Positions 19,220 to 27,777 of a stretch of DNA of 64,000 nt are shown in pieces. Source of the DNA: RYN-230 sp963837335 (lineage in GTDB: Bacteria > Actinomycetota > Actinomycetes > Streptosporangiales > Streptosporangiaceae). Each line of letters opens with the position of its first letter. Position 1 is the stretch's first letter. The stretch is taken from positions 1 to 64,000 of the forward strand of contig CAWINS010000045.1 of the NCBI GenBank assembly GCA_963837335.1, given 5' to 3'. The translations under genes were made by a program, and so were the position numbers. The notes below the pieces were generated by a model. It saw only the letters and a program-made list of their open reading frames with translations. It searched no databases and had not been told where the DNA came from.

Positions 19220-20011
19220 TCACAGGGCCAGCCCGCCGTCCACCGGGACCACCGCGCCGGTCATCCCGCTGCTGCCGTCACCGGCCAGCCAGACCAGCGC
19301 CGCAGCGACCTCCTCCGGGGCCAGCAGCCGGTCCAGCGGCTGCTGGGCGGCGAACGACCCGGCGCCGGGCAGCCCGTACAGGCGCGCGCTCTCGGCCAGG
19401 ATCGGCGTGTCGGTCGAACCCGGGCTGACCGCGTTGGCGGTCACGCCGGTACCGCGCAGCTCGGTGGCCAGCGCCCGGATCAGCCCGGCCACGCCCGCCT
19501 TGGCCGCGCAGTACGCCGCCAGCATGGGCAGCCCCCGGGTCGCCGCGGCCGACGCGACGGCCAGGAACCGGCCACGGCGCGGTTCCGGGCGGCGCAGCAG
19601 CGCCGGGATGGCCACCCGGGCCAGCGTGAGCACCCCGCCGAGGTCGGTGCTCACCACCGCCTCCTCCTGGTCGGCGGGCATCTCCCAGAGCGGCACCCCG
19701 CCGGCGATCACGCCCGCCACGGCGAGCGCCGCGTCCAGGCCGCCCCACCGCTGCTCAGCCTCGGTCACCGCACCAGCCAGGGCCGCGTGGTCGCGGGTGT
19801 CGGCGACGAGGCCGTGCACGGCGCCCGGGCCGCCCGCCGCCCCGGCCACCACAGCGTCCAGATCCGCCCGGGTCCCCAGCCGGTAGGGCAGCGCCGGGTC
19901 GTCGGCGCAGCGGTCGACGGCCAGGACCGACCAGCCCTCAGCGGCCAGCGCCTGCACGGTGGCGGCCCCGATGCCGCGGGCGGCGCCGGTGACCAGCGCG
20001 ACCCGGCTCAC
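19220..20011 (-). CDS. Mycofactocin-associated SDR oxidoreductase
   Basis: A 263-residue classical short-chain dehydrogenase. It has VALVTGAARGIGAATVQALA (TGxxxGxG NAD site), DAALAVAGVIAGG in place of the NNAG motif, and the catalytic segment AAYCAAKAGVAGLIRALATE (YxxxK) with the upstream Ser in ASAAATRGLP. It ends MTGAVVPVDGGLAL. It differs from the five paralogues at 24.8-28.6 kb and corresponds to the second SDR subfamily found beside mycofactocin genes. Its ATG overlaps the mftE stop (ATGA), so both are co-translated. The substrate is unknown; family context suggests an alcohol whose electrons end in mycofactocin. Confidence 0.85.
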   Translation of the reverse strand: MSRVALVTGAARGIGAATVQALAAEGWSVLAVDRCADDPALPYRLGTRADLDAVVAGAAGGPGAVHGLVADTRDHAALAGAVTEAEQRWGGLDAALAVAGVIAGGVPLWEMPADQEEAVVSTDLGGVLTLARVAIPALLRRPEPRRGRFLAVASAAATRGLPMLAAYCAAKAGVAGLIRALATELRGTGVTANAVSPGSTDTPILAESARLYGLPGAGSFAAQQPLDRLLAPEEVAAALVWLAGDGSSGMTGAVVPVDGGLAL

Positions 20012-20733
20012 CGGCGTTCCCCGTCGTTAGGTTCGGGGTACCAGGCGGCGACCGCGGCGGCCAGGTCCGCAGCCAGCTGGTCGAGCAGCCGCGCGCCTTC
20101 GGCCGCCGAGGCCCCGGCCGGGTCGCCGAGCACCCCGTTGGCGCTGACCGCCCGGACCCCGCCGGCCCGCAGCCCGGGCATCAGCCGGGACAGCGAGGCC
20201 GTGTTCCCGGCCTCGGCGAGCCCCCGCCGGACCCGGTCCGGGGTCAGGGCCAGCTGCAGCCCGGTCTCGGTCCGCCCGGCGTGGGCGTCCGGCAGGGGCA
20301 GGTCCGGGCCGGGTTTCGGCGCAGGCATCCAGAGCAGCACCTCCCGTGATTCGGCGCGGAGCCGGGCTACGGCCTGCCGCGCCGGGGCGGCGTTCCCACC
20401 GTGCGCGCACACGAACACCAGGTGCCCGAACGTCTCGGCGGCCGAGCGGCCCAGCTCGGTCAGCACGAGCTCCAGGGCGGCCTGGCCGATCGAGAGCGTG
20501 CCTGCGAAGCCCGCGTGCTCGCCGCTGGAACCGTAGCTAACCGGCGGAGCGACCACCACGCCGGGCCGCAGGGCGGCGAGCCGCACGGCCAGCGCGGCCG
20601 CGATGTCGGTGTCGGTGGACAGCGGCAGGTGCGGCCCGTGCTGCTCGGTAGAGCCGACCGGGACGGCCAGCAGTGCGCCCTCGGCAGCCAGGCGGGCCGC
20701 TTCCGGCCAGGTGAGATCGGCGAGCAGAGTCAT
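20008..20733 (-). CDS. mftE: Mycofactocin system creatininase-family peptidase MftE
   Basis: A 241-residue member of the creatininase family. Metal ligands are visible in LAVPVGSTEQHGPHLPLSTD (Glu, His, Asp), SYGSSGEHAGFAGTLSIG and VFVCAHGGNAAPARQAVA. In the characterised pathway, MftE cleaves the MftC-modified MftA to release the C-terminal modified Val-Tyr dipeptide, a committed step to mycofactocin. The usual length and position next to mftF support the assignment. It lies 28 bases after the stop assigned to the OYE-type gene and overlaps the following SDR by four bases. Confidence 0.93.
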   Translation of the reverse strand: MTLLADLTWPEAARLAAEGALLAVPVGSTEQHGPHLPLSTDTDIAAALAVRLAALRPGVVVAPPVSYGSSGEHAGFAGTLSIGQAALELVLTELGRSAAETFGHLVFVCAHGGNAAPARQAVARLRAESREVLLWMPAPKPGPDLPLPDAHAGRTETGLQLALTPDRVRRGLAEAGNTASLSRLMPGLRAGGVRAVSANGVLGDPAGASAAEGARLLDQLAADLAAAVAAWYPEPNDGERR

Positions 20734-20761
20734 CAGCGCCTCACCCTAGTGCTGGTCCCAG

Positions 20762-22823
20762 TCATAGGGCCGCTCCGGCCCGCTCGCCCTCGAGTACCGC
20801 GGCGTGGGCCCGGCGCGGAGCGAGGCAGTCACCCACCCGGCGCACCTCGAACGGCGCGCTATCCGGGGCGGTCACCATCCGGGCAAGCACCGTGCAGCGC
20901 GTGCCACAGCCCGTCGGCGGGCCGGGGCGGGACCGCGCAGGCCACCCAGTCGCACGCCAGCTGCGAACGGGCCCCGGTCGGGTGGTGCAGCAGGGTGAGC
21001 TCGAGGCGGCCCGCTTCGTTCTCGCGGGCGTCCAGCACCACCACGTCCGTGCGCTGCCGGACGCCCAGGGCGTGCACCTTCCTGGTCCACAGCTCCAGGT
21101 CCAGGGTGAGGCCCAGATCCTGGCCGACCACCATGGCGCTGGTAATCACCTGCACCGCGCAGCCGCGGTCCGCCAGCAATTCCGCCACCGAGGTAGCCGG
21201 ATGAAAGCCCAGCTCGTCCAGCACCACCACGGTGCGCTCCGGCCGGGCCGATCCGTCGGCCACCTGGCGGACGTCCACCACCCGGGGATGCCCGTGCGCC
21301 CAGGCCGGCTGGAGCGGCACCGCGCCGGTGGCCAGCACCACCGCGTCCGGCTGCTCCGCCCGCAGGAACTCCGCGTCCACCGGGTGGCTGGTCTCCAGCC
21401 GCACGCCGGCCCGGCGCGCCTGGGTGGCCAGATCGCGGGTGAGGACACCGAAACCGGCCCGGCCGGGCATCCGGGCCGCCACCGCGGCCTGCCCGCCGGT
21501 GCGGTCGGCGCTCTCGAACAGGGTCACCCGGTGGCCGCGTTCCGCGGCGGTCACCGCGGCCTGCAGGCCGCCCGGGCCGCCGCCGACCACGTACACGCGG
21601 CGTCCCGCGGCCCGCCTGTGCGCAGGCCGGGGGGCAGGCTCCGGCAGCGGCACGGATTCGCGCCCGGCCCGGGGGTTGGCGGTGCATCCCAGCCAGCGGT
21701 TGCGGCCCACCCGGCCCGCGCATTCCTGGTTGCAGGACAGGCAGGTGCGGATCGCGGCGGCGTGCCCGGCCCGGGCCTTGGCCGCGAAATCCGGGTCGGC
21801 GATCTGCCCCCGGACCACGCCGACCAGGTCACACTGCCCGTCGGCCAGCGCCTGGTCGGCCTGCTGCGGGCTGGTGATCCGGCCCGCGCCCAGCACCGGG
21901 ATGTCCACCGCGGCGCGGATCGCGGCCGGGACGTGCAGAGCGTGCCCGGGGGCGGCCCGCATGCTCGCCACCACCGCGTACAGGCTGGCGGTGGCCACCC
22001 CCGTCGTGGTGCTGATGTAGTCCACCGCGCCGCTGCGGCTGGCCATCCGGGCCACCTCGACCGCCTCGCTGAGCGTGGTGCCGCCCTCGATCATCTCGTC
22101 GCCGCAGAGCCGCACGCCGAGCGCGCGCCCGGGGCCGATCGCCTCGCGCACTGCGGCCACGACCTCCAGCAGCAGCCGGGCCCGGTTCCGCAGCGATCCG
22201 CCGTAGCGGTCGGTGCGCTGGTTCGTGGCCCGGGACAGGAACCCCCGGATGATCGAGGACTGCGAGCATTGCAGCTCGATCCCGTCGAACCCGCCCGCCG
22301 CGCAGTGCCCGGCGACGCGGGCGTAGCCGGCCACGATCGCGGCGATCTCATCGGGCTCGACCGGCCTGGGCACCTCGCGGAACAGCGGGTCCGGGACCGG
22401 GCTCGGCGCCGCCACCGGCAGGCGGGAGTACATCCCGGAGGACTGGCCGCCGTTGTGGTTCAGCTGGGCCAGCACCGGAACCCCGTGCGCATGCACGGCC
22501 CCGGTGATCCGCCGGTAGCCGGGAACCACCTCGGGCCGGTAGCCCTGGATCAGCTTCTCGTAGGGCTGGTCCGCCGGGTGAGTCGAATGCTCCTCGGTGA
22601 TGATCAGCCCGGCCCCGCCGGCCGCGCGCCGCGCGTAGTACGCGGCGTGCTGCTCGGTGGGCAGCCCGCCGCAGGCGTAGTTGGTCAGGTGGGCGGCGAA
22701 CACTACGCGGTTGGCCAGCGTGAGCGGGCCCACCCGCAGCGGGCTGAACAGGTGCGGGTACGGGGCCCCCGTGCTCGTCGGCCCCGTGCTCGTCGGGTCA
22801 GTGCTCGTCGGGTCAGTGCTCAT
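20762..22823 (-). CDS. Mycofactocin-associated OYE/2,4-dienoyl-CoA-reductase-type oxidoreductase (second type), frameshift near C-terminus
   Basis: A large FMN/4Fe-4S/FAD enzyme of the FadH/Old Yellow Enzyme class. The N-terminal TIM barrel runs from YPHLFSPLRVGPLTLANRVV through LAQLNHNGGQSSGMYSRLP and GFDGIELQCSQSSIIRGFLS. The Fe-S cysteines lie in CLSCNQECAGRVGRNRW and GCTANPRAG. The C-terminal dinucleotide domain begins VYVVGGGPGGLQAAVTAAER. The continuous frame ends at 20859, but the expected FAD-binding end (EVRRVGDCLAPRRAHAAVLE then GERAGAAL) continues in another frame to a TGA at 20762. A one-base frameshift near 20880 is therefore inferred. The expected reaction is reduction of enone or dienoyl substrates. 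The start lies six bases after the VWA stop. Confidence 0.88.
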
Positions 22824-22830
22824 CGGGTCA
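22771..22830. repeat. Four 15-bp tandem repeats spanning a stop/start junction
   Basis: Four units of the type GTGCTCGTCGGGTCA (22771, 22786, 22801, 22816). Read on the minus strand, the last unit contains both the TGA stop of the VWA gene and the ATG of the OYE-type gene. In the other copies the ATG has become ACG. The repeats add an STDPT/STGPT stretch to the N-terminus of the OYE-type protein. Confidence 0.9.
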
Positions 22831-23736
22831 GCTCGCGAAGACCGCGCTCAGCGCGGGTGCCACGTCGGTGTAGGCCCGGATGCGCCGCAGCCGCCCGTGG
22901 CCCAGCCGGGCCAGGTCCCGGGCCAGCTCCTCGTCCTGCTCGCCCGACACGTCGAGCAGCACGTCCAGCCGGGCCAGCCGGGCCGCGAGCGGCCGCGGGT
23001 CCGGGCCGGCGTTGTGCACGCAGTCAGAGAGCAGCACCACGCGGGCGTCCCGGGCCGGGATCCGGGCCAGCTCGGTCGCGGCCACCTCCAGCGGGAACGC
23101 GATGTTGGTCAGTCCCTTGGCCGGGATGCGCAGCATCTCGTCCAGCAGCCGCTGGGCGGGCACGTGCTGGCCGAGATGGCTCAGGATCGCCGCGTCGGAC
23201 CAGAACGCCACCACGGCCAGGTCGTCCCGGTCCAGTTCCGCCGCGAGCGCGCCGACCGTGGCGGCCGCGGTCCGGATCCGCTCGCCGCGCATCGACCCGG
23301 ACACGTCGGCCAGCAGCACCACGCTGCGCCGGGTCCGGACCCGCTCGCGGACGATGATGTCGTCCTCTTCGGGGACCGGGTGCTCGACCAGCTGCTCGAC
23401 CGTGCGGTCCAGGTCGATGTCGTCCGACCCGCCCTGGTAACGGACGCTGGCCAGCTCGCCCACGCCGCGCCGCGCGGCCGCGTCCCGCCGCGGCCTGGGC
23501 ACCGCGAGCCGGGCCGCGATCTGCCGGGCCCGGCGCAGCGTCTCCGGATCGGCCTGCACCTCACTGTCCGCGGCCGCGTCGCCCGCGTTCACCAGCGTGC
23601 CCTGTTCCCCGGTGACCGCCGGGCCACCGCTGCCGGAGCGGGGCGGGCGCCGGCGGGCGCGACCACCGCCCGGCAGCACCAGGCCGCCGGTCCCGCCGCG
23701 GGCTGGCTCCATCAGCACCGGCGGCTCATCGAGCAC
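22828..23736 (-). CDS. VWA-domain protein paired with a MoxR ATPase
   Basis: A 302-residue protein with a Gly/Arg-rich N-terminus and a C-terminal von Willebrand A domain. The MIDAS motif is VVLLADVSGSMRGERIRT (DxSxS), with the supporting Thr in IPAKGLTNIAFPLEVAATEL and Asp in RVVLLSDCVHNAGPDPRP. There is no signal peptide or membrane segment, so it is cytoplasmic. VWA proteins coupled to MoxR ATPases act as chaperone or metal-insertion partners for other enzymes. GTG 23736 is the first recognised start in frame, but the open frame extends to the MoxR stop (about 100 bases), and SPLSRRAGQRRGDRPSSQLR there could be coding from a rare start. Confidence 0.85.
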   Translation of the reverse strand: MLDEPPVLMEPARGGTGGLVLPGGGRARRRPPRSGSGGPAVTGEQGTLVNAGDAAADSEVQADPETLRRARQIAARLAVPRPRRDAAARRGVGELASVRYQGGSDDIDLDRTVEQLVEHPVPEEDDIIVRERVRTRRSVVLLADVSGSMRGERIRTAAATVGALAAELDRDDLAVVAFWSDAAILSHLGQHVPAQRLLDEMLRIPAKGLTNIAFPLEVAATELARIPARDARVVLLSDCVHNAGPDPRPLAARLARLDVLLDVSGEQDEELARDLARLGHGRLRRIRAYTDVAPALSAVFAS

Positions 23737-23835
23737 CTTGGGGCGGCGGCGCAGCGGGCGCAGCTGCGAGGATGGGCGGTCGCCGCGCCGCTGGCCTGCC
23801 CGCCGGGACAGGGGCGAGTCCGCCTCGACCGCTCT

Positions 23836-24798
23836 TCAACCAGGCGCCGCCGCGGCCGGGTTGAGGATGAAGTGGTCCTCCCAGATCTGCCGGAGCACGG
23901 CCTCCGGGGGGAGCTCCACGGTCTCGTCGAGGAAGATGCGCCCGGACAGCGCGACCACCATCGCGTCGAACACCACGTCCGGGTAACTCTCGTCTTCGTC
24001 GGACCCGTGCTGGAACGGAGCGATTCCGCGCAGGTCCAGCAGCTGCCCGGCGATCAGGGTGGTGTCGATGGCGCCGCGCACGCTGCTGCCCTGCCGGACA
24101 TCCGGGTGCTCACGGGTGGCCCGGGTCACCGCGACTGCGTCGGCGACCAGCCGGGTGTAAAGCTCCGGGTCCAGGTCGGGCAGCGGGGCCCGGAGCGCGA
24201 CGATGCCCCGCTCTGACTCCGCGTCCTGGTAGGTGATGGCCAGCCGGCACAGCCGGTCGTGCACCGACGTGGACAGCCGGGTGGTGCCCACGTTGTCGTA
24301 GGGGTTCATCGTCGCGATGACCCGGAACGTGGGCTCGGCCGTGACCGTGCCGGCCCGGGGCACCGCCACCTGCCGCTCGGCCATGGCGGTGAGCAGCGTG
24401 TTCAGCGTGTCCTCGGGGGCTCGGTTGAACTCCTCGATGTACAGGAACCCGCCTTCGCGCATGGCCTCCAGCAGCGGGCCGTCCACGAAGTTGTCCTCGC
24501 TGTAGTCCTCACGCAGTACCCGGGCCGGGTTGTGGTGCCCGATCAGCTTGGCCGGGGTGAGGTCCGCGTTCCCTTCGACGAACACGAACGGGATGCCCCA
24601 CTCGGCCGTGATGGCCCGCAGCAGCGTGCTCTTGCTGGTGCCGGGCGGTCCCTCGAGGATGATGTCCCGCCCGGCGGCGACGGCCGCGAGCGTGAGGGTC
24701 AGCTCGCGCTCGCGGCCCACCAGGCGCGCCGCCACCCGCTGGTAGGTGCGCGCCAGGTCCGCGGCGGGGGTTTCCCCGGTCGTCTGGTGAGCTGTCAC
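23836..24798 (-). CDS. MoxR-family AAA+ ATPase
   Basis: A 320-residue AAA+ protein of the MoxR group. The Walker A motif is IILEGPPGTSKSTLLRAITA; Walker B is GGFLYIEEFNRAPEDTLNTL; sensor 1 is FRVIATMNPYDNVGTTRLS, and SVHDRLCRLAITY gives the arginine-finger region. MoxR ATPases with VWA partners mature or activate metallo- or cofactor-containing enzymes, the classic case being methanol dehydrogenase. The gene starts with a GTG that overlaps the TGA of the upstream SDR (GTGA) and lies within the mycofactocin operon, so its client is likely an enzyme of this system. That client role is inference. Confidence 0.93.
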   Translation of the reverse strand: MTAHQTTGETPAADLARTYQRVAARLVGRERELTLTLAAVAAGRDIILEGPPGTSKSTLLRAITAEWGIPFVFVEGNADLTPAKLIGHHNPARVLREDYSEDNFVDGPLLEAMREGGFLYIEEFNRAPEDTLNTLLTAMAERQVAVPRAGTVTAEPTFRVIATMNPYDNVGTTRLSTSVHDRLCRLAITYQDAESERGIVALRAPLPDLDPELYTRLVADAVAVTRATREHPDVRQGSSVRGAIDTTLIAGQLLDLRGIAPFQHGSDEDESYPDVVFDAMVVALSGRIFLDETVELPPEAVLRQIWEDHFILNPAAAAPG

Positions 24799-25631
24799 TT
24801 GGTGAGCTGTCCTGCGTCAATGGGCAGTGTCACCCCGGTAACGTACCGGGCCTCGTCCGACGCCAGCCACAGCACGGCGTTGGAGATGTCGACCGGCTCG
24901 ACCCAGGGGATCGGGAGCGCGTTGAGCTCCTGGAACCGCGCGGCCAGCACCTCTCTGGTCCGCTGGTCCACGGGCAGGTCCGCGCCGAACAGCTCGTAGG
25001 TAGCCGCGTTCTGGATCATGTCCGTGTCCACGCTCGTCGGATGCACGCTATTGACCCGGATCAGGTCCGGGGCCAGTTCCAGGGCCAGCGTACGCATCAG
25101 GCCCACGACGCCGTGCTTGGCCGACGTGTAGTGCCCGATGTTCGGGATGGCCATCAGCCCCGCGGTCGAGCTGGTCAGGATGATCGACCCGCCGCGGGAC
25201 GCGCGCAGGTGCGGGATGGCCGCCTTGGCCGCGTGCCAGACGCCGGTCAGGTTGACGTCGATCATGTCCTGCCAGTGCGTCTCGTCGAGCTCCTCCAGGC
25301 TGCCGAAGCTGAAGATGCCCGCGTTCGCGGCCACGATGTCCAGGTGCCCGAGCTGGGCGACGCCGTCGTCCAGCGCCGCCTTGAGCGCGCCGTAGTCGCG
25401 GACATCGGCCTGGGTGGCCACGATCCGGCGGTCCAGGGCCTCGACTTCCTTGACCGTCTCGGCCAGGTCGGCCGGGGTCGCCATGGCGTAGGGCACGCTG
25501 CCGATCTGGCCGGCCAGGTCCACCGCGATGATGTCCGCGCCCTCCTGGGCCAGCCGGATCGCGTGCGAGCGGCCCTGGCCGCGTGCCGCGCCGGTGATGA
25601 AGGCGACCTTGCCTGCTACTCGTCCTGCCAT
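24795..25631 (-). CDS. Mycofactocin-coupled SDR family oxidoreductase, copy 1
   Basis: A 278-residue SDR. The opening MAGRVAGKVAFITGAARGQG and RSHAIRLAQEGADIIAVDL are diagnostic of the mycofactocin-dependent SDR subfamily. This group carries extra residues after the second strand (AQIGSVPYAMATPADLAETV region here), which are thought to lock NAD into the enzyme. The catalytic residues lie in LTSSTAGLMAIPNIGHYTSA and KHGVVGLMRTLALEL. The end is VTGVTLPIDAGQLTK. It should oxidise an alcohol with non-exchangeable NAD and pass electrons to mycofactocin. The substrate is unknown. AGGAG lies about ten bases before the ATG, and the gene is translationally coupled to moxR. Confidence 0.93.
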   Translation of the reverse strand: MAGRVAGKVAFITGAARGQGRSHAIRLAQEGADIIAVDLAGQIGSVPYAMATPADLAETVKEVEALDRRIVATQADVRDYGALKAALDDGVAQLGHLDIVAANAGIFSFGSLEELDETHWQDMIDVNLTGVWHAAKAAIPHLRASRGGSIILTSSTAGLMAIPNIGHYTSAKHGVVGLMRTLALELAPDLIRVNSVHPTSVDTDMIQNAATYELFGADLPVDQRTREVLAARFQELNALPIPWVEPVDISNAVLWLASDEARYVTGVTLPIDAGQLTK

Positions 25632-25644
25632 CAGGGATGTGCTC

Positions 25645-25986
25645 CTAACGGATCGTGTTGCCTGCGTTGACGGTGAACTCCAGGCCGGTGACGTACCGGG
25701 CCTCGTCGGAGGCCAGGAACAGGACCGCGTTACTGATGTCCCGCGCGTTGACGACTTCGACGGGGAGAGTGTTCATGTAGATCGGGCCCAGGTTCGGGTC
25801 CCGCTCGATGAGCGGGTTGAGGTCGCCGAGGCCGTTCCCATCGGCGTGTCCACCCCGGTCGGGTGCACGGTGTTGACCCGGATCTGGTGCCGGGCCAGCT
25901 CGTTGGCCATGGTCCGGGCGATGCCCACCACCGCCGCGTCCCGCGCCGGTGATGAAAGCGACTTTTCCTTCGACTCTGCCCGCCAC
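25645..25986 (-). pseudogene. Decayed mycofactocin-type SDR copy
   Basis: The GTG at 25986 (GGAGA just upstream) opens VAGRVEGKVAFITGAG, the usual start of the neighbouring SDRs. The sequence then jumps to the region that in the others reads ALELAPDLIRVNSVHPT; here it appears out of frame as ELARHQIRVNTVHPTGVDTP. The C-terminus returns in frame as VNARDISNAVLFLASDEARY and VTGLEFTVNAG. About 160 residues, including the catalytic Tyr-Lys and much of the NAD domain, are missing. This is an internal deletion plus frameshift, so the 113-codon frame cannot encode an active enzyme. Confidence 0.85.
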
Positions 25987-26006
25987 TAATTCTCCTTCTC
26001 ATGATT

Positions 26007-26051
26007 GAGCCCGCCGCCCGCGAGCCCGCCGCCCGCGAGCCCGCTGCGTGC
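26007..26051. repeat. Three 15-bp tandem repeats in a non-coding spacer
   Basis: GAGCCCGCCGCCCGC occurs at 26007 and 26022, with a degenerate third copy at 26037. The array fills most of the 75-bp spacer between the SDR gene at 26062 and the decayed SDR. It shows that the 15-bp period also occurs where no protein is encoded. Confidence 0.85.
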
Positions 26052-26061
26052 GGGCCTGCTG

Positions 26062-26898
26062 CTACTTAAGGAGCTCGCCCGCGTCGATGGGCAGCGGGAC
26101 CCCGGTGACGTAGCGCGCCTCATCGGAGGCGAGCCAGAGCACCGCGTTGGAGACGTCCACCGGCTCGATCCAGGGGACCGGCAGGGTGTTGATCGTCAGG
26201 AGCCGCTCGGTTATCACCGCGGAGGTGCGCTCGTCCTCGGGCAGGTCCGGCGCGAACAGCTCGTACGCGGCGGCGTTCTGGATCATGCCGGTGTTCACCG
26301 TCGTCGGGTGCACGCTGTTGACCCGGATCAGGTCCGGCGCCAGCTCCAGCGCCAGCGTGCGCATCAGCCCGACGATGCCGTGCTTGGCCGATACGTAGTG
26401 CCCGACGTTCGGCATCCCTTCCAGTCCGAGCCCGGAGCTGGTCAGGATGATCGACCCGCCCCTCGCGGCGCGCAGGTGCGGGATGGCCGCCTTGGCCGCG
26501 TGCCAGACACCGGTCAGGTTGACGTCGAGCATGTCCCGCCAGGCGGTCTCGCTGAGCTCCTCCAGCGTGCCGAAGCTGAAGATGCCGGCGTTCGCGGACA
26601 CGATGTCCAGGTGCCCGAGCTGCGCGACGCCGTCGTCCAGTGCGGCCTTCAGCGCGCCGTAGTCGCGGACGTCGGCCTGGGCCGCGACGATCCGCCGGTC
26701 CAGCGCCTCCACTTCCCTGACCGTCTCGGCCAGGTCGTCCGGTGTCGCCATCGCGTAGGGCACCGAGTCCACCTGGCCGCACAGGTCGACGGCGATGATG
26801 TCGGCGCCCTCCTGGGCGAGCCGGACGGCGTGACTGCGGCCCTGGCCCCGGGCCGCGCCGGTGATGAAGGCGACCTTGCCTGCTACTCGTCCAGCCAT
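26062..26898 (-). CDS. Mycofactocin-coupled SDR family oxidoreductase, copy 2
   Basis: A 278-residue close paralogue of copy 1. It has the same opening (MAGRVAGKVAFITGAARGQG), RSHAVRLAQEGADIIAVDLC, the subfamily insertion near QVDSVPYAMATPDDL, ANAGIFSFGTLEELSETAW, and active-site LGLEGMPNVGHYVSAKHGIV. The C-terminus is VTGVPLPIDAGELLK. Differences from copy 1 concentrate in the substrate-facing segment after the active site (TGMIQNAAAYELFAPDLPED), which suggests related but not identical substrates. A good AAGGAG precedes the ATG. Confidence 0.93.
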   Translation of the reverse strand: MAGRVAGKVAFITGAARGQGRSHAVRLAQEGADIIAVDLCGQVDSVPYAMATPDDLAETVREVEALDRRIVAAQADVRDYGALKAALDDGVAQLGHLDIVSANAGIFSFGTLEELSETAWRDMLDVNLTGVWHAAKAAIPHLRAARGGSIILTSSGLGLEGMPNVGHYVSAKHGIVGLMRTLALELAPDLIRVNSVHPTTVNTGMIQNAAAYELFAPDLPEDERTSAVITERLLTINTLPVPWIEPVDVSNAVLWLASDEARYVTGVPLPIDAGELLK

Positions 26899-26930
26899 GC
26901 TGAGCTCCTTCGCTCGTTGCTGCGGCGTCG

Positions 26931-27767
26931 TTACTTGAGGACCGCCCCGGCGTCCACCGGGAGCGCGACGCCGGTGATGTAGCGGGCCTCGTCGGAGGCC
27001 AGGAACAGCACCGCGTTGCTGATATCGACCACGTCCACCCAGGGGATGGGCAGCACGTTCATGGCCTGCGAGGCGGGCTCGAAGTCGGCCCGGGTCGGGT
27101 GGTCCAGATCGGGCCGGAACAGCCGGTACGTCGCCTCGTTCTGGATCATCGGCGTGTCCACCTGGGTCGGGTGGATGCTGTTGACCCGGATGAACTGCGG
27201 CGCCAGCTCCAGGGCCAGCGTCCGCATCAGCCCGACCACCCCGTGCTTGGCCGACACGTAGTGCGCGATGTTGGCGTACGCCTGCAGGCCCGCGGCCGAG
27301 CTGGTCAGCACGATGGAGCCGCCGCGGCCGCCGGCGGCCAGGTGCGGGATGGCCGCCTTGGCGGTGTGCCAGACGCCGGTCAGGTTGACGTCGATCATGT
27401 CCCGCCAGGTCTGCTCGGCCAGGTCCTGCGCCGGGTACGGCGAGGAGCCGATCCCGGCGTTGGCGCTGACGATGTCCAGCCGTCCCAGCTGGGCGACGCC
27501 GTCGTCCAGCACCGCCTTCAGCGCGCCGTAGTCCCGGACGTCGGCCTGGGCAGCGACGATCCGGCGGTCCAGCGCCTCGACTTCCCTGACCGTCTCGGCC
27601 AGGTCGGCCTCGGTCGCGCCGGCGTACGGCATGCCCGGCATGTCCGCGCAGACGTCGACCGCGATGATGTCCGCGCCCTCCTGGGCGAGCCGGACGGCGT
27701 GGCTGCGGCCCTGGCCGCGGGCCGCGCCGGTGATGAAGGCGACCTTGCCTGCTACTCGTCCTGCCAT
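26931..27767 (-). CDS. Mycofactocin-coupled SDR family oxidoreductase, copy 3
   Basis: A 278-residue paralogue. The start is set at ATG 27767 (MAGRVAGKVAFITGAARGQG) with GAGGTG seven bases upstream; a longer frame to 27839 would overlap the next SDR gene. The insertion region reads MPGMPYAGATEADLAETVRE. The catalytic segment is LTSSAAGLQAYANIAHYVSA followed by KHGVVGLM. The C-terminus is ITGVALPVDAGAVLK. The substrate loop (MIQNEATYRLFRPDLDHPT) differs from copies 1 and 2. It belongs to the same tandem array and presumably the same transcript. Confidence 0.93.
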   Translation of the reverse strand: MAGRVAGKVAFITGAARGQGRSHAVRLAQEGADIIAVDVCADMPGMPYAGATEADLAETVREVEALDRRIVAAQADVRDYGALKAVLDDGVAQLGRLDIVSANAGIGSSPYPAQDLAEQTWRDMIDVNLTGVWHTAKAAIPHLAAGGRGGSIVLTSSAAGLQAYANIAHYVSAKHGVVGLMRTLALELAPQFIRVNSIHPTQVDTPMIQNEATYRLFRPDLDHPTRADFEPASQAMNVLPIPWVDVVDISNAVLFLASDEARYITGVALPVDAGAVLK

Positions 27768-27777
27768 GCCGGCCACC

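Noticed and set aside
22771..22830. Four regular repeats considered as a CRISPR-like array
   Set aside because: Units are 15 bp, directly adjacent and without spacers; this is a simple tandem repeat.
20892..23357. An 821-codon plus-strand frame opposite the OYE-type and VWA genes
   Set aside because: It is Arg/Pro/Gly-rich without domains and is a mirror of the real minus-strand genes.
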